Source: Butyricimonas sp. Marseille-P3923 (lineage in GTDB: Bacteria > Bacteroidota > Bacteroidia > Bacteroidales > Marinifilaceae). From it: DNA of 64,000 nt. Shown here one piece after another: positions 26,183 through 35,738 of the stretch (the first letter of the stretch is position 1; every line of letters begins with the position of its first letter). The notes under the pieces were generated by a model. It was given only the letters and a program-made list of their open reading frames with translations. It was not told the DNA's origin and made no database searches. Where the stretch lies: NCBI RefSeq assembly GCF_900184685.1, contig NZ_FXXL01000007.1, forward strand, positions 992,001-1,056,000, given 5' to 3'. A program made the translations under genes and the position numbers.

Positions 26183-26203
26183 CATATATGAAGATTTAAA
26201 ATC

Positions 26204-26356
26204 TTACTTTTTCAAGGCATCTTTTACCTGTTCGTTGGGAACCATTTGTTCCTTAAAAGTATAGGCACCGGTTTTCGGAGATTTTACCATTTTGATCACT
26301 TTCGCGAATCCCCTACCATCTGCTGTTTTTAATGTTGCAACAACTTTCTTTGCCAT
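26204..26356 (-). CDS. DUF4295 small ribosome-associated-cluster protein
   Basis: A 50-residue basic protein, MAKKVVATLK...VKDALKK, is encoded from the ATG at 26356 to the TAA at 26204-26206. It is too short for many gene callers. DUF4295 is a Bacteroidetes family almost always found after rpmB and rpmG, as here, and is presumed to work with the ribosome; its exact role is not known to me. The protein is rich in Lys and Val with no cysteine. It follows rpmG by 7 bases and precedes an intrinsic terminator. Confidence 0.9.
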   Translation of the reverse strand: MAKKVVATLKTADGRGFAKVIKMVKSPKTGAYTFKEQMVPNEQVKDALKK

Positions 26357-26363
26357 AGCTTAA

Positions 26364-26552
26364 TTATTTAATTTCTCTGTGTAAAGTTACTCTTCTCAGA
26401 ATCGGGTTGTATTTACGCAACTCCATTCTCTCGGGTGTGTTCTTTCTGTTTTTGGTAGTGATATAACGAGAAGTTCCCGGCATACCGGATTCTTTATGCT
26501 CCGTGCACTCCAAAATCACCTGTACTCTATTTCCTTTGCTCTTCTTTGCCAT
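26364..26552 (-). CDS. rpmG: 50S ribosomal protein L33
   Basis: The 62-residue basic protein ([20 protein letters not shown]...[16 protein letters not shown]) matches L33, with the family-typical [24 protein letters not shown]. Only one cysteine (C16) remains, so it is the zinc-free form. It lies between rpmB and the DUF4295 gene with short gaps, forming one unit. Confidence 0.97.
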   Translation of the reverse strand: MAKKSKGNRVQVILECTEHKESGMPGTSRYITTKNRKNTPERMELRKYNPILRRVTLHREIK

Positions 26553-26563
26553 CTCTTCTTACT

Positions 26564-26806
26564 TTATACGTTCTTAACTAAACCATTGGCAGTAGCTTCT
26601 CTCAAGCAAGCATTGATACCTTTCTTGTTGATAAGGCGCAATCCGGCAGCTGATACATTCAAACGTACCCATCTTTCTTCTTCCGGCCAATAAAAATTTC
26701 TCTTAAACAAGTTGATCTCGAATGTTCTCTTTACTCTTCTCTTAGAGTGAGAAACATGGTTACCAACCATCGCTTTCTTTCCAGTTATTTGACAAATTCT
26801 TGACAT
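26564..26806 (-). CDS. rpmB: 50S ribosomal protein L28
   Basis: I take the ATG at 26806 ([16 protein letters not shown]), giving 80 residues; an upstream ATG at 26836 adds ten residues foreign to the family. The L28 signature [17 protein letters not shown] and the C-terminal [13 protein letters not shown] are present. It is the first gene of the L28-L33-DUF4295 cluster, 100 bases downstream of the NosR-like gene and probably driven by its own promoter; TAATTTGC in the gap is a weak -7 candidate. Confidence 0.97.
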   Translation of the reverse strand: MSRICQITGKKAMVGNHVSHSKRRVKRTFEINLFKRNFYWPEEERWVRLNVSAAGLRLINKKGINACLREATANGLVKNV

Positions 26807-26905
26807 CTCTCTCAATATTTTATAAACGCTTTCCAAACAGGATGCAAATTACGCACTTTTAATTCAAACAATCAAGTGTTTTGATAAAAAAGTTTCAATA
26901 TTTTT

Positions 26906-28159
26906 TTACTGTAAGATAAAATACAATACTCCCAAGAAAATCACCAACACCAAGCATTCCCGAAACACCTTCTTCCATCTCTCCGGGTTTGCCTTTATAT
27001 CGCCCTTTCTCAAAATATCCAACAACTCTCCCGTGGGACAAAAATAATTACACCACGGGCGAGAAAAAAATATTGACAAGATTAAAAATACCACGGCAAG
27101 CGCGATCACCCAACTCGATGCCGCCGTCAACAGAAACGCGGAAAAAGGTTCCAAAGACGCCAATTCCAGCGGGATTCCCCACAATAACAAAGCGATGATC
27201 GCCATAAAATAGGTAACCCGGGTATATTTGAAAATATTTTTCCAAATACCCTTCGGGACGATTTTTTTCTTGCGGATTTTTCCCATCACTTCTTGAGCCG
27301 CCCCGAACGGACAGAGATAAGCACAATAATACGCCTTGTTCAGAAACAAAGGACATACTATCGCCAACACGGCGATCACGGGCAATAAAACACGCGCCCC
27401 CCAAGGAATCCCGTTCAACAACCAGTTGAACAACAACTCGAACGAAACGAAATACCCGCTCCAAAAACCAAGAACCAGAATGGAAGCCACCTGTAACGGC
27501 AATCGCCACTTCTTCATCCGGCTTCCCCAGAACATACTGGCCAGAGCCAACAGCACTACCAATCCCCCCAAAGCATGACGAACCAGTTTCAACCAATCCG
27601 TATGCCGTCCGCCCCCGTCACGCTCGAAATAAAAATTCAACGCTTTCTTCACGCTTCCCCGAACGGCATCCGTGGTCATCGTGGCACCACTAACGGCTTC
27701 CACGTCCATCTCTGCCGCTTCCTCCAATGTCTTACCGTCCCATGACGAGAAGAAATTTTTCCTCGTTATCTGACGGATAAAACCGGGTGACTCACTATGA
27801 TTTAATAAAGTAAGTCCTAAAATCACGTCTTCCCCGGACACGGCCAGAAATAAAGGTACATTCCCGGAATAACCGATCAGATCGTCGGCTATCGGCGTCG
27901 TCACGATCAATTTACCTATCACGTCCCCACTATTCTTCACGTCATAACGCACCTCACTGACTTTCTCGATACCCGTGCAAGCGGGAAAATATTTCTTCAC
28001 TTCATCCAAGGGAACAACCTCTGTTTCCGTCTTCACATCTTCTCCCTTGTTCTCCTCCGCGCTCTTGAAATTCAACGAAATCAAATAAACAATCACGCAC
28101 AATAATATAACCTTAGGCAACTTCGTGACAAATGTTGCTACATTCTCTTTTACACTCAT
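26906..28159 (-). CDS. NosR/RnfG-like FMN-binding and polyferredoxin-type membrane protein
   Basis: The 417-residue protein has an N-terminal membrane helix, an exported FMN-binding domain (residues about 60-195) with SGATMTTDAV, the site where flavin is bound covalently through Thr, then five or six membrane helices with two cysteine clusters, CAYLCPFGAAQE and CNYFCP. The second part resembles the NosR/NapH integral iron-sulfur proteins. It probably passes electrons between the membrane pool and an exported acceptor. No matching reductase gene is nearby, so the partner is unknown. A -7-like box (minus strand TATTTTTG, 28184-28191) lies 25 bases upstream of the start. Confidence 0.85.
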   Translation of the reverse strand: MSVKENVATFVTKLPKVILLCVIVYLISLNFKSAEENKGEDVKTETEVVPLDEVKKYFPACTGIEKVSEVRYDVKNSGDVIGKLIVTTPIADDLIGYSGNVPLFLAVSGEDVILGLTLLNHSESPGFIRQITRKNFFSSWDGKTLEEAAEMDVEAVSGATMTTDAVRGSVKKALNFYFERDGGGRHTDWLKLVRHALGGLVVLLALASMFWGSRMKKWRLPLQVASILVLGFWSGYFVSFELLFNWLLNGIPWGARVLLPVIAVLAIVCPLFLNKAYYCAYLCPFGAAQEVMGKIRKKKIVPKGIWKNIFKYTRVTYFMAIIALLLWGIPLELASLEPFSAFLLTAASSWVIALAVVFLILSIFFSRPWCNYFCPTGELLDILRKGDIKANPERWKKVFRECLVLVIFLGVLYFILQ

Positions 28160-28487
28160 AACATCAAAATCTTATTAAGCACACAAAAATAGCGAGAAAA
28201 TCATTTACTTGTATATTTTGTCACGCATAAATGCGTGACGTTACAAGTTACAGGTTTGCAGGTTACAAGTTAATAAAAGGTATTCCATAATACTTGTAAC
28301 CTATAACCCGCAAATGATAATTTGCAAACTTTTCGTATATTTGTCGCATGCAAACGCGTGACGTTACAATTTGTAAGTAGCAAGTCAATTCAAGTCACAC
28401 CATAACTTGTAACCTGCCAACCTGCAACCTGTAACTTGCAAATGACAATTTGCAAACCTTAATCAATAACCAATTAAAATTTCACGA
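28160..28487. other. Intergenic region built of facing TGTAACCTGCAACC-type repeats
   Basis: A palindrome GTCACGCATAAATGCGTGAC (about 28219-28238) is followed by repeated units related to TTACAAGTTACAGGTTTGCA in one direction and ATAACTTGTAACCTGCCAAC in the other, so the arms can pair. GCGTGACGTTACAA recurs at 28233 and 28363. TATATTTG at 28336-28343 could be a -7 box for the M3 peptidase, with no good -33 box. Confidence 0.6.
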
Positions 28488-30596
28488 ATGAAGAAAATCA
28501 CTTACTTAGTTTGTTGCGTGGGATTGGCTATGCAATCCTGCCAATCAGGGCAAGTGAAGAATGAAAATCCATTTTTCAACGCGTACGAAACCCCTCACGA
28601 GGTTCCGCCCTTCCATTTAATTAAAAACAAACACTACATTCCGGCTTACGAGGAAGGGATGAAACAGCAACAAGCTGAAATCAATGCGATTATCAACAAC
28701 CCGGAAGCACCCACTTTCAAAAACACGATTGACGCCCTCGAGGCATCCGGGGAGATGCTCGACAAGGTAGCTTCCGTCTTCGGGAACCTGCAAGGTGCCA
28801 ACACGAATGATTCGATCAAAGCCATCGCCAAGGAAATCACCCCGAAACTAACCGCCCACAGGGATGCCATTAACTTAAATGACAAGCTATTCGCACGCAT
28901 CAAGACCGTGTACGAGAACCGGAACAAAGAAAATCTCACCCCGGAACAGTTGACTGTATTAGATAAATACTACAAAGACTTCGTGCGAGGTGGTGCAAAC
29001 CTCTCCCCCGAAGACAAAGAGACATACAAACGCTTGAACAGCGAGTTATCCGTGTTGAGCCTGCAGTTCGGCGAAAATCTTCTGAACGAAACCAACGCCT
29101 TCAAACTGGTTATCGACAACGAGAAAGACCTGTCCGGTCTTCCCGCCAACGTGATAGCCACGGCAGCGGCAACAGCGAAAAATACCGGACTGGAAGGCAA
29201 ATGGGTTTTCACGCTCCACAACCCGAGCATGATCCCGTTCTTGCAATATGCCGACAACCGTGATTTGAGAGAAAAAATCTACAAGGCATACATTAATCGC
29301 TGCAACAACGACAACGAGTACGATAACAAGGAAATCATCGCCAAAATGACCTCTTTGCGGGTACAAAAAGCGCAATTGCTGGGTTACGACACCCACGCCG
29401 CCTTTATCCTTGACAATAACATGGCACAAAACCCGGAGAACGTTTACAACTTGTGCAACCAAATCTGGGAAGCGGCTCTACCGATTGCCAAAAAAGAGGC
29501 AGCCGAACTTCAACGTATGATTCGTAAAGAAGGTAAAAACTTCAAATTACAACCTTGGGACTGGCGTTATTACGCGGAGAAAGTGAAAAAGAGCAAGTAC
29601 GGGTTGGATGAAAACGAACTCCGCCAATACTTCCCGCTGGAAAGCGTGAGAGAAGGAGCCTTCTACACCGCCAACAAGCTATTCGGTATCACCTTCACGC
29701 AACGAGCGGAAATTCCCGTCCCCCACCCCGACGCACTGGCGTTCGAGGTAAAAGAAGCCAACGGCGATCATATCGGTATCCTATACATGGACTTCCACCC
29801 GAGAGAAAGCAAACGTTCTGGAGCTTGGATGAACTCCTACCGAAAACAGTCTGCGCTGGGTAAAAAAGTATCCCCTGTCATCACGAACGTGTGCAACTTC
29901 ACCAAACCTGCCGGGGAAGGCGTACCCGCCCTACTCAGTTTCGACGAGGCACAAACCCTCTTCCACGAGTTCGGGCACGCGCTTCACGGGTTGTTATCTC
30001 AATGTACATATAATAAGGTATCCGGAACATCCGTTCCCCGCGATTTCGTGGAACTCCCCTCGCAAATCATGGAAAACTGGGCTTCCGATCCCGAAGTGAT
30101 GAAAATATACGCCCGCCATTATCAAACCGGTGAGGCAATCCCGCAATCCTTGATTGACAAACTGGAAGCGAGCGGACATTTCAACCAAGGTTTCGTCACC
30201 ACCGAGTTTATGGCTGCCGCCCTGTTGGATATGGCTTACCATACACGTACCACGACAGACCTCGTGAACCCGAATGAATTCGAGAAAACCACGCTGGATA
30301 AAATCGGACTGATTCCCGAAATCACGGTACGTTACCGCAGTCCCTACTTCCAGCACATATTCGCGGGCGGGTACTCCTCCGGCTACTACGCCTACACATG
30401 GGCAGAAGTACTGGACGCCGACGCTTTCGAGGCTTTCAAGGAAACCGGAAACATCTTCAATCCCGAAAAAGCAAAATCATTCCGGGAAAATATTCTGGCA
30501 AAAGGCGGATCGGAAGACGCCATGACACTATACAAACGCTTCCGGGGACAAGAACCGTCCATCGAGCCTTTATTGAAAAGAAAAGGGTTGAAATAA
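28488..30596 (+). CDS. dcp: M3-family metallopeptidase, lipoprotein (peptidyl-dipeptidase Dcp-like)
   Basis: The 702-residue protein has a lipobox (LAMQSC, Cys 18) and the zinc site HEFGHALHG followed by the second-shell Glu region (VELPSQIMENW), the M3 hallmark. The C-terminal YRSPYFQHIFAGGYSSGYYAY forms the substrate pocket. Such enzymes remove dipeptides from the C-terminus of short peptides. The lipidation signal places it in the envelope, as for many Bacteroidetes Dcp proteins. A strong terminator follows. Confidence 0.93.
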   Translation: MKKITYLVCCVGLAMQSCQSGQVKNENPFFNAYETPHEVPPFHLIKNKHYIPAYEEGMKQQQAEINAIINNPEAPTFKNTIDALEASGEMLDKVASVFGNLQGANTNDSIKAIAKEITPKLTAHRDAINLNDKLFARIKTVYENRNKENLTPEQLTVLDKYYKDFVRGGANLSPEDKETYKRLNSELSVLSLQFGENLLNETNAFKLVIDNEKDLSGLPANVIATAAATAKNTGLEGKWVFTLHNPSMIPFLQYADNRDLREKIYKAYINRCNNDNEYDNKEIIAKMTSLRVQKAQLLGYDTHAAFILDNNMAQNPENVYNLCNQIWEAALPIAKKEAAELQRMIRKEGKNFKLQPWDWRYYAEKVKKSKYGLDENELRQYFPLESVREGAFYTANKLFGITFTQRAEIPVPHPDALAFEVKEANGDHIGILYMDFHPRESKRSGAWMNSYRKQSALGKKVSPVITNVCNFTKPAGEGVPALLSFDEAQTLFHEFGHALHGLLSQCTYNKVSGTSVPRDFVELPSQIMENWASDPEVMKIYARHYQTGEAIPQSLIDKLEASGHFNQGFVTTEFMAAALLDMAYHTRTTTDLVNPNEFEKTTLDKIGLIPEITVRYRSPYFQHIFAGGYSSGYYAYTWAEVLDADAFEAFKETGNIFNPEKAKSFRENILAKGGSEDAMTLYKRFRGQEPSIEPLLKRKGLK

Positions 30597-30620
30597 CACC
30601 TTCATATATATAAGCAGTAC

Positions 30621-30659
30621 AAAGGGAATGACCTCTCGACAAATCGGTCATTCCCTTTT
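30621..30659. terminator. Intrinsic terminator after the M3 peptidase gene
   Basis: AAAGGGAATGACC (30621-30633) and GGTCATTCCCTTT (30646-30658) form a 13-bp stem with a 12-base loop and a T run. Confidence 0.88.
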
Positions 30660-30817
30660 CCATACCTTGAAAAACCCGGGGACAGGCAACCCCACAATTA
30701 TACATTTCCTACAATCAACCCCTCGCGTAACCTGCAAACTGACATCTCCTTGCTCTTCTGTTTCGCGGGAAACATTACCACCCGTGAATGTTAAAAAAGC
30801 GTATTGTTTACTAAAAC

Positions 30818-30861
30818 GTGGGCGAAGCGCAGGCGAAGTGTGGGCAAAGTGTAGGCGATGC
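30818..30861. repeat. Four 11-bp tandem repeats (GTRGGCGAAGT)
   Basis: GTGGGCGAAGC, GCAGGCGAAGT, GTGGGCAAAGT and GTAGGCGATGC lie end to end in the gap between convergent genes. The unit length equals that of the array at 12303-12335, though the unit differs. Confidence 0.8.
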
Positions 30862-30954
30862 CGCCTAAAAGCCACCTAACAGTCACCTTAAACCCACCCC
30901 TAAATATAGACTTCCCCTAGTTCAAGGGCAGGCTAGCCATTGTATCCCGGCTGA

Positions 30955-32232
30955 TTATTTCACGACACTTCGAAACACCTCTCCACCAATCTTGCAATGC
31001 AAACACCGGTGAGCGTCACAATATTCCCGCTTGATTTGAAGCAACGCTTGCGATTGTAAAGCGGACTTCAACTCGACACCCTGTTTCGTCCACGCCTCAG
31101 TCACGTGATTGCGTTCCGCTTCCAACTCTTCCAACCATTGAATAGCCTTGTCGCAATATCGCTCTTCTTTTCTCTCCCTGCCATAAATAAAAAGGAAAGG
31201 GATAATCACGTTGATCACGATAACGGTCTTCATGCTATTTCCCAATCGTTTTACTTGCCTCGCGGCGGGTACACCCGGTTTATAATGCGAGTCCCAATAG
31301 TCGGAAGCCTGCACGTCCAGCAATTTATACACCTCCGGCAAATGCTCCGCTTCCAGCACGGCGGAAAGCAAAAAATTGAAGCGCATCATTAAAGACGCCA
31401 GAAGAGCCAACCGTACCGTCGGGAAAGAAGTCGGACGAATCCGCATATACTTCCATCGTGCCCGTTCCATCGCGGTCAGATGAAACTTAGCCGCTTGATA
31501 CTCGTATTCCTCCCGCAAAGCTATCGTGTAATCGTCTTCTTGTTCCAATCCCGTCAATAACCCGGAATACCCCAGTAACAAGGCTTCTACCCGAAACAAA
31601 TTATCACTGCAACGAATTATCTTCTTGTAGGATAAATCCCGTGCCAACTGGGCAAACGCCTCCGCATTCACGTTACCAGACCAGTAACGAACCAACATCC
31701 GGTAAAAACAATCTTCCCAATCATTCCGTGTTTCATCCAGCATCAGTTTAATATCCCCGCATTTCCGTTCCAGCCGCTCGATCGCATATCCCGTGAAAAG
31801 CATATCCATACGCACCGGATCAACACGACGCAAATTCCGGTAACAACGAGGTTCCACGGGAACACCCTGCATAAAGATGTACTCATCCCATAACCGCACG
31901 TCATACCGAAGGGTAATCGCATCTATTTCCCTGCCTTTAGAATCACGCACTTCCATGTCGGCATCCGCCACGACGGAAAGAATCACGTTATCGTACGCCG
32001 TGTCTTTCTCGTGCCCGTGCCGAAACCAGTCACTCGCTTTTTGATGAATTTCCACGTTTCCCGCTTGCACGACATCGCCAATCCGCACCTTCGCGTTGAA
32101 AAAGTCTGGTCCTGCATCCCGGTTTTGTAAACCGACATTCAAAATCTCCACCTCTTTTCCTTTCGTTGAAAGGCATCTCGTGCTCGTGAAAAGAGAATTC
32201 GCCCACACGTATTGCAAAAATTCTTCCGTCAT
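30955..32232 (-). CDS. DUF2851 family protein
   Basis: The 425-residue soluble protein begins MTEEFLQYVWANSLF and carries the early conserved segment NAGPDFFNAKVRIGD (here RDAGPDFFNAKVRIGD) and GNVEIH-KASDW, typical of DUF2851. The C-terminus has a cysteine cluster (C-DAHRCLHCKIG), perhaps a metal site. No signal or membrane helix is seen. The function of the family is not established; the N-terminal acidic and basic residues in a nuclease-like order have made me consider a DNA-acting role, but I cannot support it from sequence. Confidence 0.85.
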   Translation of the reverse strand: MTEEFLQYVWANSLFTSTRCLSTKGKEVEILNVGLQNRDAGPDFFNAKVRIGDVVQAGNVEIHQKASDWFRHGHEKDTAYDNVILSVVADADMEVRDSKGREIDAITLRYDVRLWDEYIFMQGVPVEPRCYRNLRRVDPVRMDMLFTGYAIERLERKCGDIKLMLDETRNDWEDCFYRMLVRYWSGNVNAEAFAQLARDLSYKKIIRCSDNLFRVEALLLGYSGLLTGLEQEDDYTIALREEYEYQAAKFHLTAMERARWKYMRIRPTSFPTVRLALLASLMMRFNFLLSAVLEAEHLPEVYKLLDVQASDYWDSHYKPGVPAARQVKRLGNSMKTVIVINVIIPFLFIYGRERKEERYCDKAIQWLEELEAERNHVTEAWTKQGVELKSALQSQALLQIKREYCDAHRCLHCKIGGEVFRSVVK

Positions 32233-32384
32233 AGTAACTCCCTGTTTAAAATTATAGCTTTGTCAAGGGTTTAAAATATAATATTCAAAACGCCGATTAC
32301 AATATTAGAAAAATTTAATCAAAAAAACAAGTGCTAAATTTTTATAAAATCTAATCCTTTCTCCGTTCTATAACGTTTTATATC

Positions 32385-32392
32385 TATATTTG
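32385..32392 (+). promoter_or_regulatory. Candidate -7 box (TATATTTG)
   Basis: TATATTTG fits the -7 consensus and lies 49 bases before the ATG of the coiled-coil membrane protein; a -33 box is not clear. Confidence 0.38.
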
Positions 32393-32441
32393 TTGAAATG
32401 AATAACCAAGCTTTTGTTATAACATAAAACCGAATATAAAT

Positions 32442-33329
32442 ATGGAAGAAAAACAACTCATTAAAAGCAAGAAAGATAAGACGTTACTCATCGTCATCGG
32501 CGTTCTGTCCGCTATACTGATCGTCCTTTTTGTCTTTTTCATGATCGAGAAAAAAGAAAACCGGGAAAATATGGTTGCCATCACGGCCGAAAAGGAAGAA
32601 CTTCAACAAGAATTGACGGATTTGAGTCATCACTACGACAATTTAAAAACAGATAACGATACACTGAACAACAAATTGGCACACGAGCAGGAGAAAATAG
32701 CCTCGCTCATGGAGAAAATGAAAGAATTTCGTAATAATTCTTACGCCGAGATCAACCGGTACAAGAAAGAAATCGGGACATTGAAAACAGTTCTGAGAAG
32801 TTACGTGGTGCAAATCGACTCGCTGAACCAACTGAACCGGAAATTGGTAGCGGAAAACACCGAGGTGAAAAAACAAATGGACTGGGTTCGGGACAGGAAT
32901 AAAACACTGGAACAGAAAACCGAACAATTGGCGGAAACCCTCGAAAAAGCAAGTACGCTATCCGTTGAAAACTTCAAAGTGTACTGCGTCAATAAAAACG
33001 ACAAAGAAACCAACTTGAGAAGATGTTTCCAACTGAAAGCAGACTTCTCGCTTGCCCGAAATATCACGGCCAAACGAGGTCCCCGGATGATATACTTGCG
33101 GATTACCCGCCCGGACGGACAAGTATTGGCAGCATCCAGTAAATCATTTTTCAAATACCAAAACGCCACGCTGACCTATTCCGCTAGACGCGAAATAGAG
33201 TACGAGGGCGAAAAACTGGAAATCGCCATATTCTGGCCGAATGACGGCAGTCTGGAAAAAGGAGAATACATTGCCGATTTGTTCTCGGACAACCAACAGA
33301 TCGGGACAACAAAATTCATATTAAAATAA
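32442..33329 (+). CDS. Membrane-anchored coiled-coil protein, Bacteroidetes-conserved type
   Basis: The 295-residue protein has a charged N-terminus, one membrane helix ([21 protein letters not shown], residues about 15-35), a long coiled coil (about 40-170, rich in Glu, Leu and Lys heptads) and a beta-rich C-terminal domain (about 175-295, with [15 protein letters not shown]). It is probably anchored in the inner membrane with the coiled coil in the periplasm. The gene lies 16 bases before the formate-tetrahydrofolate ligase gene and may be co-transcribed, but no functional link is evident. I do not recognise a named family. Confidence 0.72.
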   Translation: MEEKQLIKSKKDKTLLIVIGVLSAILIVLFVFFMIEKKENRENMVAITAEKEELQQELTDLSHHYDNLKTDNDTLNNKLAHEQEKIASLMEKMKEFRNNSYAEINRYKKEIGTLKTVLRSYVVQIDSLNQLNRKLVAENTEVKKQMDWVRDRNKTLEQKTEQLAETLEKASTLSVENFKVYCVNKNDKETNLRRCFQLKADFSLARNITAKRGPRMIYLRITRPDGQVLAASSKSFFKYQNATLTYSARREIEYEGEKLEIAIFWPNDGSLEKGEYIADLFSDNQQIGTTKFILK

Positions 33330-33345
33330 CATTAACTACACGCAT

Positions 33346-35016
33346 ATGAAAACAGATATTGAAATTGCCAATTCCATACAGATAAAGCCGATCTACGAGA
33401 TCGCCGATAAGTTAGGAATCGATAGGGATCTACTGGAACCCTACGGAAGATATAAAGCGAAACTACCGTTAAGCCTGATCGATAAATCAAAGATCGACGG
33501 GAAAAAACTGGTACTGGTTTCCGCTATCTCCCCCACCCCCGCGGGTGAAGGAAAAACGACCATCTCCATCGGTCTGACGGAAGGATTGAACCGCATCGGC
33601 AAGCAAGCCACCGTGGTGTTGCGCGAGCCCTCGCTAGGTCCGGTATTCGGTATCAAGGGAGGTGCCACCGGGGGCGGATATTCACAAGTCGTTCCCATGG
33701 AAGACATTAACCTGCACTTCACGGGTGATTTCGGGGCTATCGAGAAAGCCCACAACTTACTGTCCGCTTTAATTGATAATAACATACAGAGCAAAACCCA
33801 CTCGTTGAACATCGACCCGCGCACGGTGACATGGAAACGGGTAATGGATATGAACGACCGTTCGCTACGCCACATCATCGTGGGATTGGGCGGTACATCT
33901 GCCGGTATTCCCCGTGAAACCGGATTCGACATCACTGCCGCTTCCGAGGTAATGGCGATCCTCTGCCTGTCGGACGACTTTGAAGACTTGAAGAACAGAC
34001 TCGGGAACATCTTCATCGGTTACACGTTTGACAAGAAACCGATTTACGCCCGTGATTTAAACGCGCACGGGGCTATGGCAGCCTTGTTGAAAGATGCCAT
34101 CAAACCCAATCTCGTGCAGACTCTGGAAGGCAACCCCGCCATTATACACGGTGGTCCTTTTGCCAATATCGCGCAAGGAACGAACTCTATCATCGCCACC
34201 CGCATGGGCTTGACTCTTTCCGATTACGTGGTCACGGAAGCTGGATTCGGTTTTGACTTGGGCGCTGAGAAATTCTTCGACATCAAATGCGTGAAAGCAG
34301 GATTGAAACCCAGTGCCGTGGTCATGGTGGCTACCGTGAGAGCTTTGAAATATCACGGGGGAATGAAACTCGACCAATTGAAAGAACCGAACCTCGAAGC
34401 CTTGAAGAAAGGTATCGGCAACTTGGAAAAACAAGTCGAGAACATGAAGAAATTCAACATCTGCCCCGTTGTTGCGATCAATAAATTCGTGACAGACACA
34501 GACGAAGAGATTGCATTCCTTGCCGAAACGTGTAAAGCACTGGACGTACCCATGGAAGTCGCCGAAGTCTGGGCAAAAGGCGGTGAAGGAGCCGAAAACC
34601 TTGCCCGACTGGTATCCAAGGTGGCAGAGCAATGCACTTGCAGCATGAAACCTCTCTACGACTGGAACTGGAGTGTGGAGAAAAAGATTGAAACCATTGC
34701 CAAAGAACTATACGGTGCCGCCGCGATAGACTACTCGGCAGAGGCCAAAGCCGACCTGAAGAAAGTAATGGATCTCGGGCTGGACAAACTTCCGGTGTGT
34801 ATCGCCAAAACACAAAAATCACTCTCGGACAACCCGAAATTACTGGGACGCCCGAAAGATTTCGTGGTTACCGTACGCCAGATCGAGATAGCATCCGGAG
34901 CAGGATTTATCATACCGATCACGGGTAGTATCATGCGAATGCCCGGTTTACCGGATATTCCCGCCGCGGAAAAAATAGATATTGACAACAACGGTAAAAT
35001 TACCGGCCTGTTCTAA
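33346..35016 (+). CDS. fhs: Formate-tetrahydrofolate ligase
   Basis: The 556-residue enzyme has the P-loop [14 protein letters not shown] near residue 66, the segment [24 protein letters not shown], and the C-terminal [16 protein letters not shown], all typical of the family. It makes 10-formyl-tetrahydrofolate from formate, THF and ATP, feeding purine synthesis and one-carbon metabolism, in the cytoplasm. Length is normal. A strong terminator follows at once. Confidence 0.98.
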   Translation: MKTDIEIANSIQIKPIYEIADKLGIDRDLLEPYGRYKAKLPLSLIDKSKIDGKKLVLVSAISPTPAGEGKTTISIGLTEGLNRIGKQATVVLREPSLGPVFGIKGGATGGGYSQVVPMEDINLHFTGDFGAIEKAHNLLSALIDNNIQSKTHSLNIDPRTVTWKRVMDMNDRSLRHIIVGLGGTSAGIPRETGFDITAASEVMAILCLSDDFEDLKNRLGNIFIGYTFDKKPIYARDLNAHGAMAALLKDAIKPNLVQTLEGNPAIIHGGPFANIAQGTNSIIATRMGLTLSDYVVTEAGFGFDLGAEKFFDIKCVKAGLKPSAVVMVATVRALKYHGGMKLDQLKEPNLEALKKGIGNLEKQVENMKKFNICPVVAINKFVTDTDEEIAFLAETCKALDVPMEVAEVWAKGGEGAENLARLVSKVAEQCTCSMKPLYDWNWSVEKKIETIAKELYGAAAIDYSAEAKADLKKVMDLGLDKLPVCIAKTQKSLSDNPKLLGRPKDFVVTVRQIEIASGAGFIIPITGSIMRMPGLPDIPAAEKIDIDNNGKITGLF

Positions 35017-35028
35017 AACATTATACCG

Positions 35029-35057
35029 ACGTGTCAGGTGAAAATTGCCTGACACGT
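35029..35057 (+). terminator. Intrinsic terminator after fhs
   Basis: ACGTGTCAGG (35029-35038) and CCTGACACGT (35048-35057) form a perfect 10-bp stem with a 9-base loop, followed by a T-rich stretch. Confidence 0.85.
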
Positions 35058-35075
35058 CTTATTTTCTCTCATATC

Positions 35076-35732
35076 ATGGATATCATTGAAATAAAAAAGT
35101 TTCCGGAAGTAGCGAGTAGTGAAACATTACAGGCTCTAAGCTATCACCTAGACCGAGAATGTAACCGAATAAACTTGAAGGAAATCAATTGGCCGGATGT
35201 ATATCCATACAAGCCGGAAGTTTATTTCCGGATTGCCTACAATGAACACCATCTTTTCTTGAAATTCGACGTGCAGGAATATGAATTTCGTGCCACGGCG
35301 CTCACGCCTTGCTCTCCCGTGTGGGAAGACTCATGCGTCGAATTTTTCATACAACCGGAAAAATGCACGGGATATTACAACATCGAGCTCAACGCTATCG
35401 GCACGGTACTGGGAGCCTTCGGCACCAGCCGGGAGAAACGAAGACCCATACCCCGCAGACTGGATAGCGATATTCTCCGTGACTCCACGATAAAGTTCAA
35501 CAACGAGAACCCGGACGAAGCCTACTATCAATGGTCGCTCATGGTGAAAATACCATACACCGTTTTTTTCAGACATAAATTCCAACCCAAACCGGGTACT
35601 ACCATCCGAGGTAATATCCACAAATGCGGTAACAAATTGCCACACCCGCATTTCGTGACATGGCACCCCGTGAAAACACCCAAACCGGACTTTCACCAAC
35701 CGGAACATTTCGGTACACTCATTTTTAAATAA
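35076..35732 (+). CDS. Carbohydrate-binding family 9-like (CBM9/DOMON-like) protein
   Basis: The ATG at 35076 gives 218 residues (MDIIEIKKFP...); the frame opens 45 bases earlier, inside the fhs terminator. The beta-sandwich pattern includes YFRIAYNEHHLFLKFDVQE, the hallmark PVWEDSCVEFFIQP and YNIELNAIGTVLGAFG, as in CBM9-like domains. There is no signal peptide, so it seems to be cytoplasmic, as in many Bacteroidetes single-domain homologs. Sugar binding is a family-level guess. The metallophosphoesterase gene starts 6 bases later, so the two form a unit. Confidence 0.82.
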   Translation: MDIIEIKKFPEVASSETLQALSYHLDRECNRINLKEINWPDVYPYKPEVYFRIAYNEHHLFLKFDVQEYEFRATALTPCSPVWEDSCVEFFIQPEKCTGYYNIELNAIGTVLGAFGTSREKRRPIPRRLDSDILRDSTIKFNNENPDEAYYQWSLMVKIPYTVFFRHKFQPKPGTTIRGNIHKCGNKLPHPHFVTWHPVKTPKPDFHQPEHFGTLIFK

Positions 35733-35738
35733 ACTGAC

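Larger units (their letters stand above)
25535..26203. other. Intergenic region with GT tract, inverted repeat and low-complexity repeats
   Basis: This gap of about 670 bases lies upstream of uvrA and downstream of the ribosomal protein cluster. It holds a few AAATCATAAATC-type units (about 25655-25680), an imperfect inverted repeat (25703-25727 with 25791-25824) whose loop is a GT-rich tract, AT-rich sequence with no convincing gene, and the DUF4295 terminator at 26155-26182. Short frames in it look random. Confidence 0.6.
30597..30954. other. Intergenic region with terminator and 11-bp tandem repeats
   Basis: Besides the terminator at 30621-30659 and the tandem repeats at 30818-30861, nothing gene-like is seen in this gap between the convergent M3 peptidase and DUF2851 genes. 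Confidence 0.6.

Noticed and set aside
28200-28480. Possible CRISPR-like array of TGTAACCTGCAACC units
   Set aside because: The repeats are short, imperfect and in both directions, with no regular unique spacers and no cas genes nearby.
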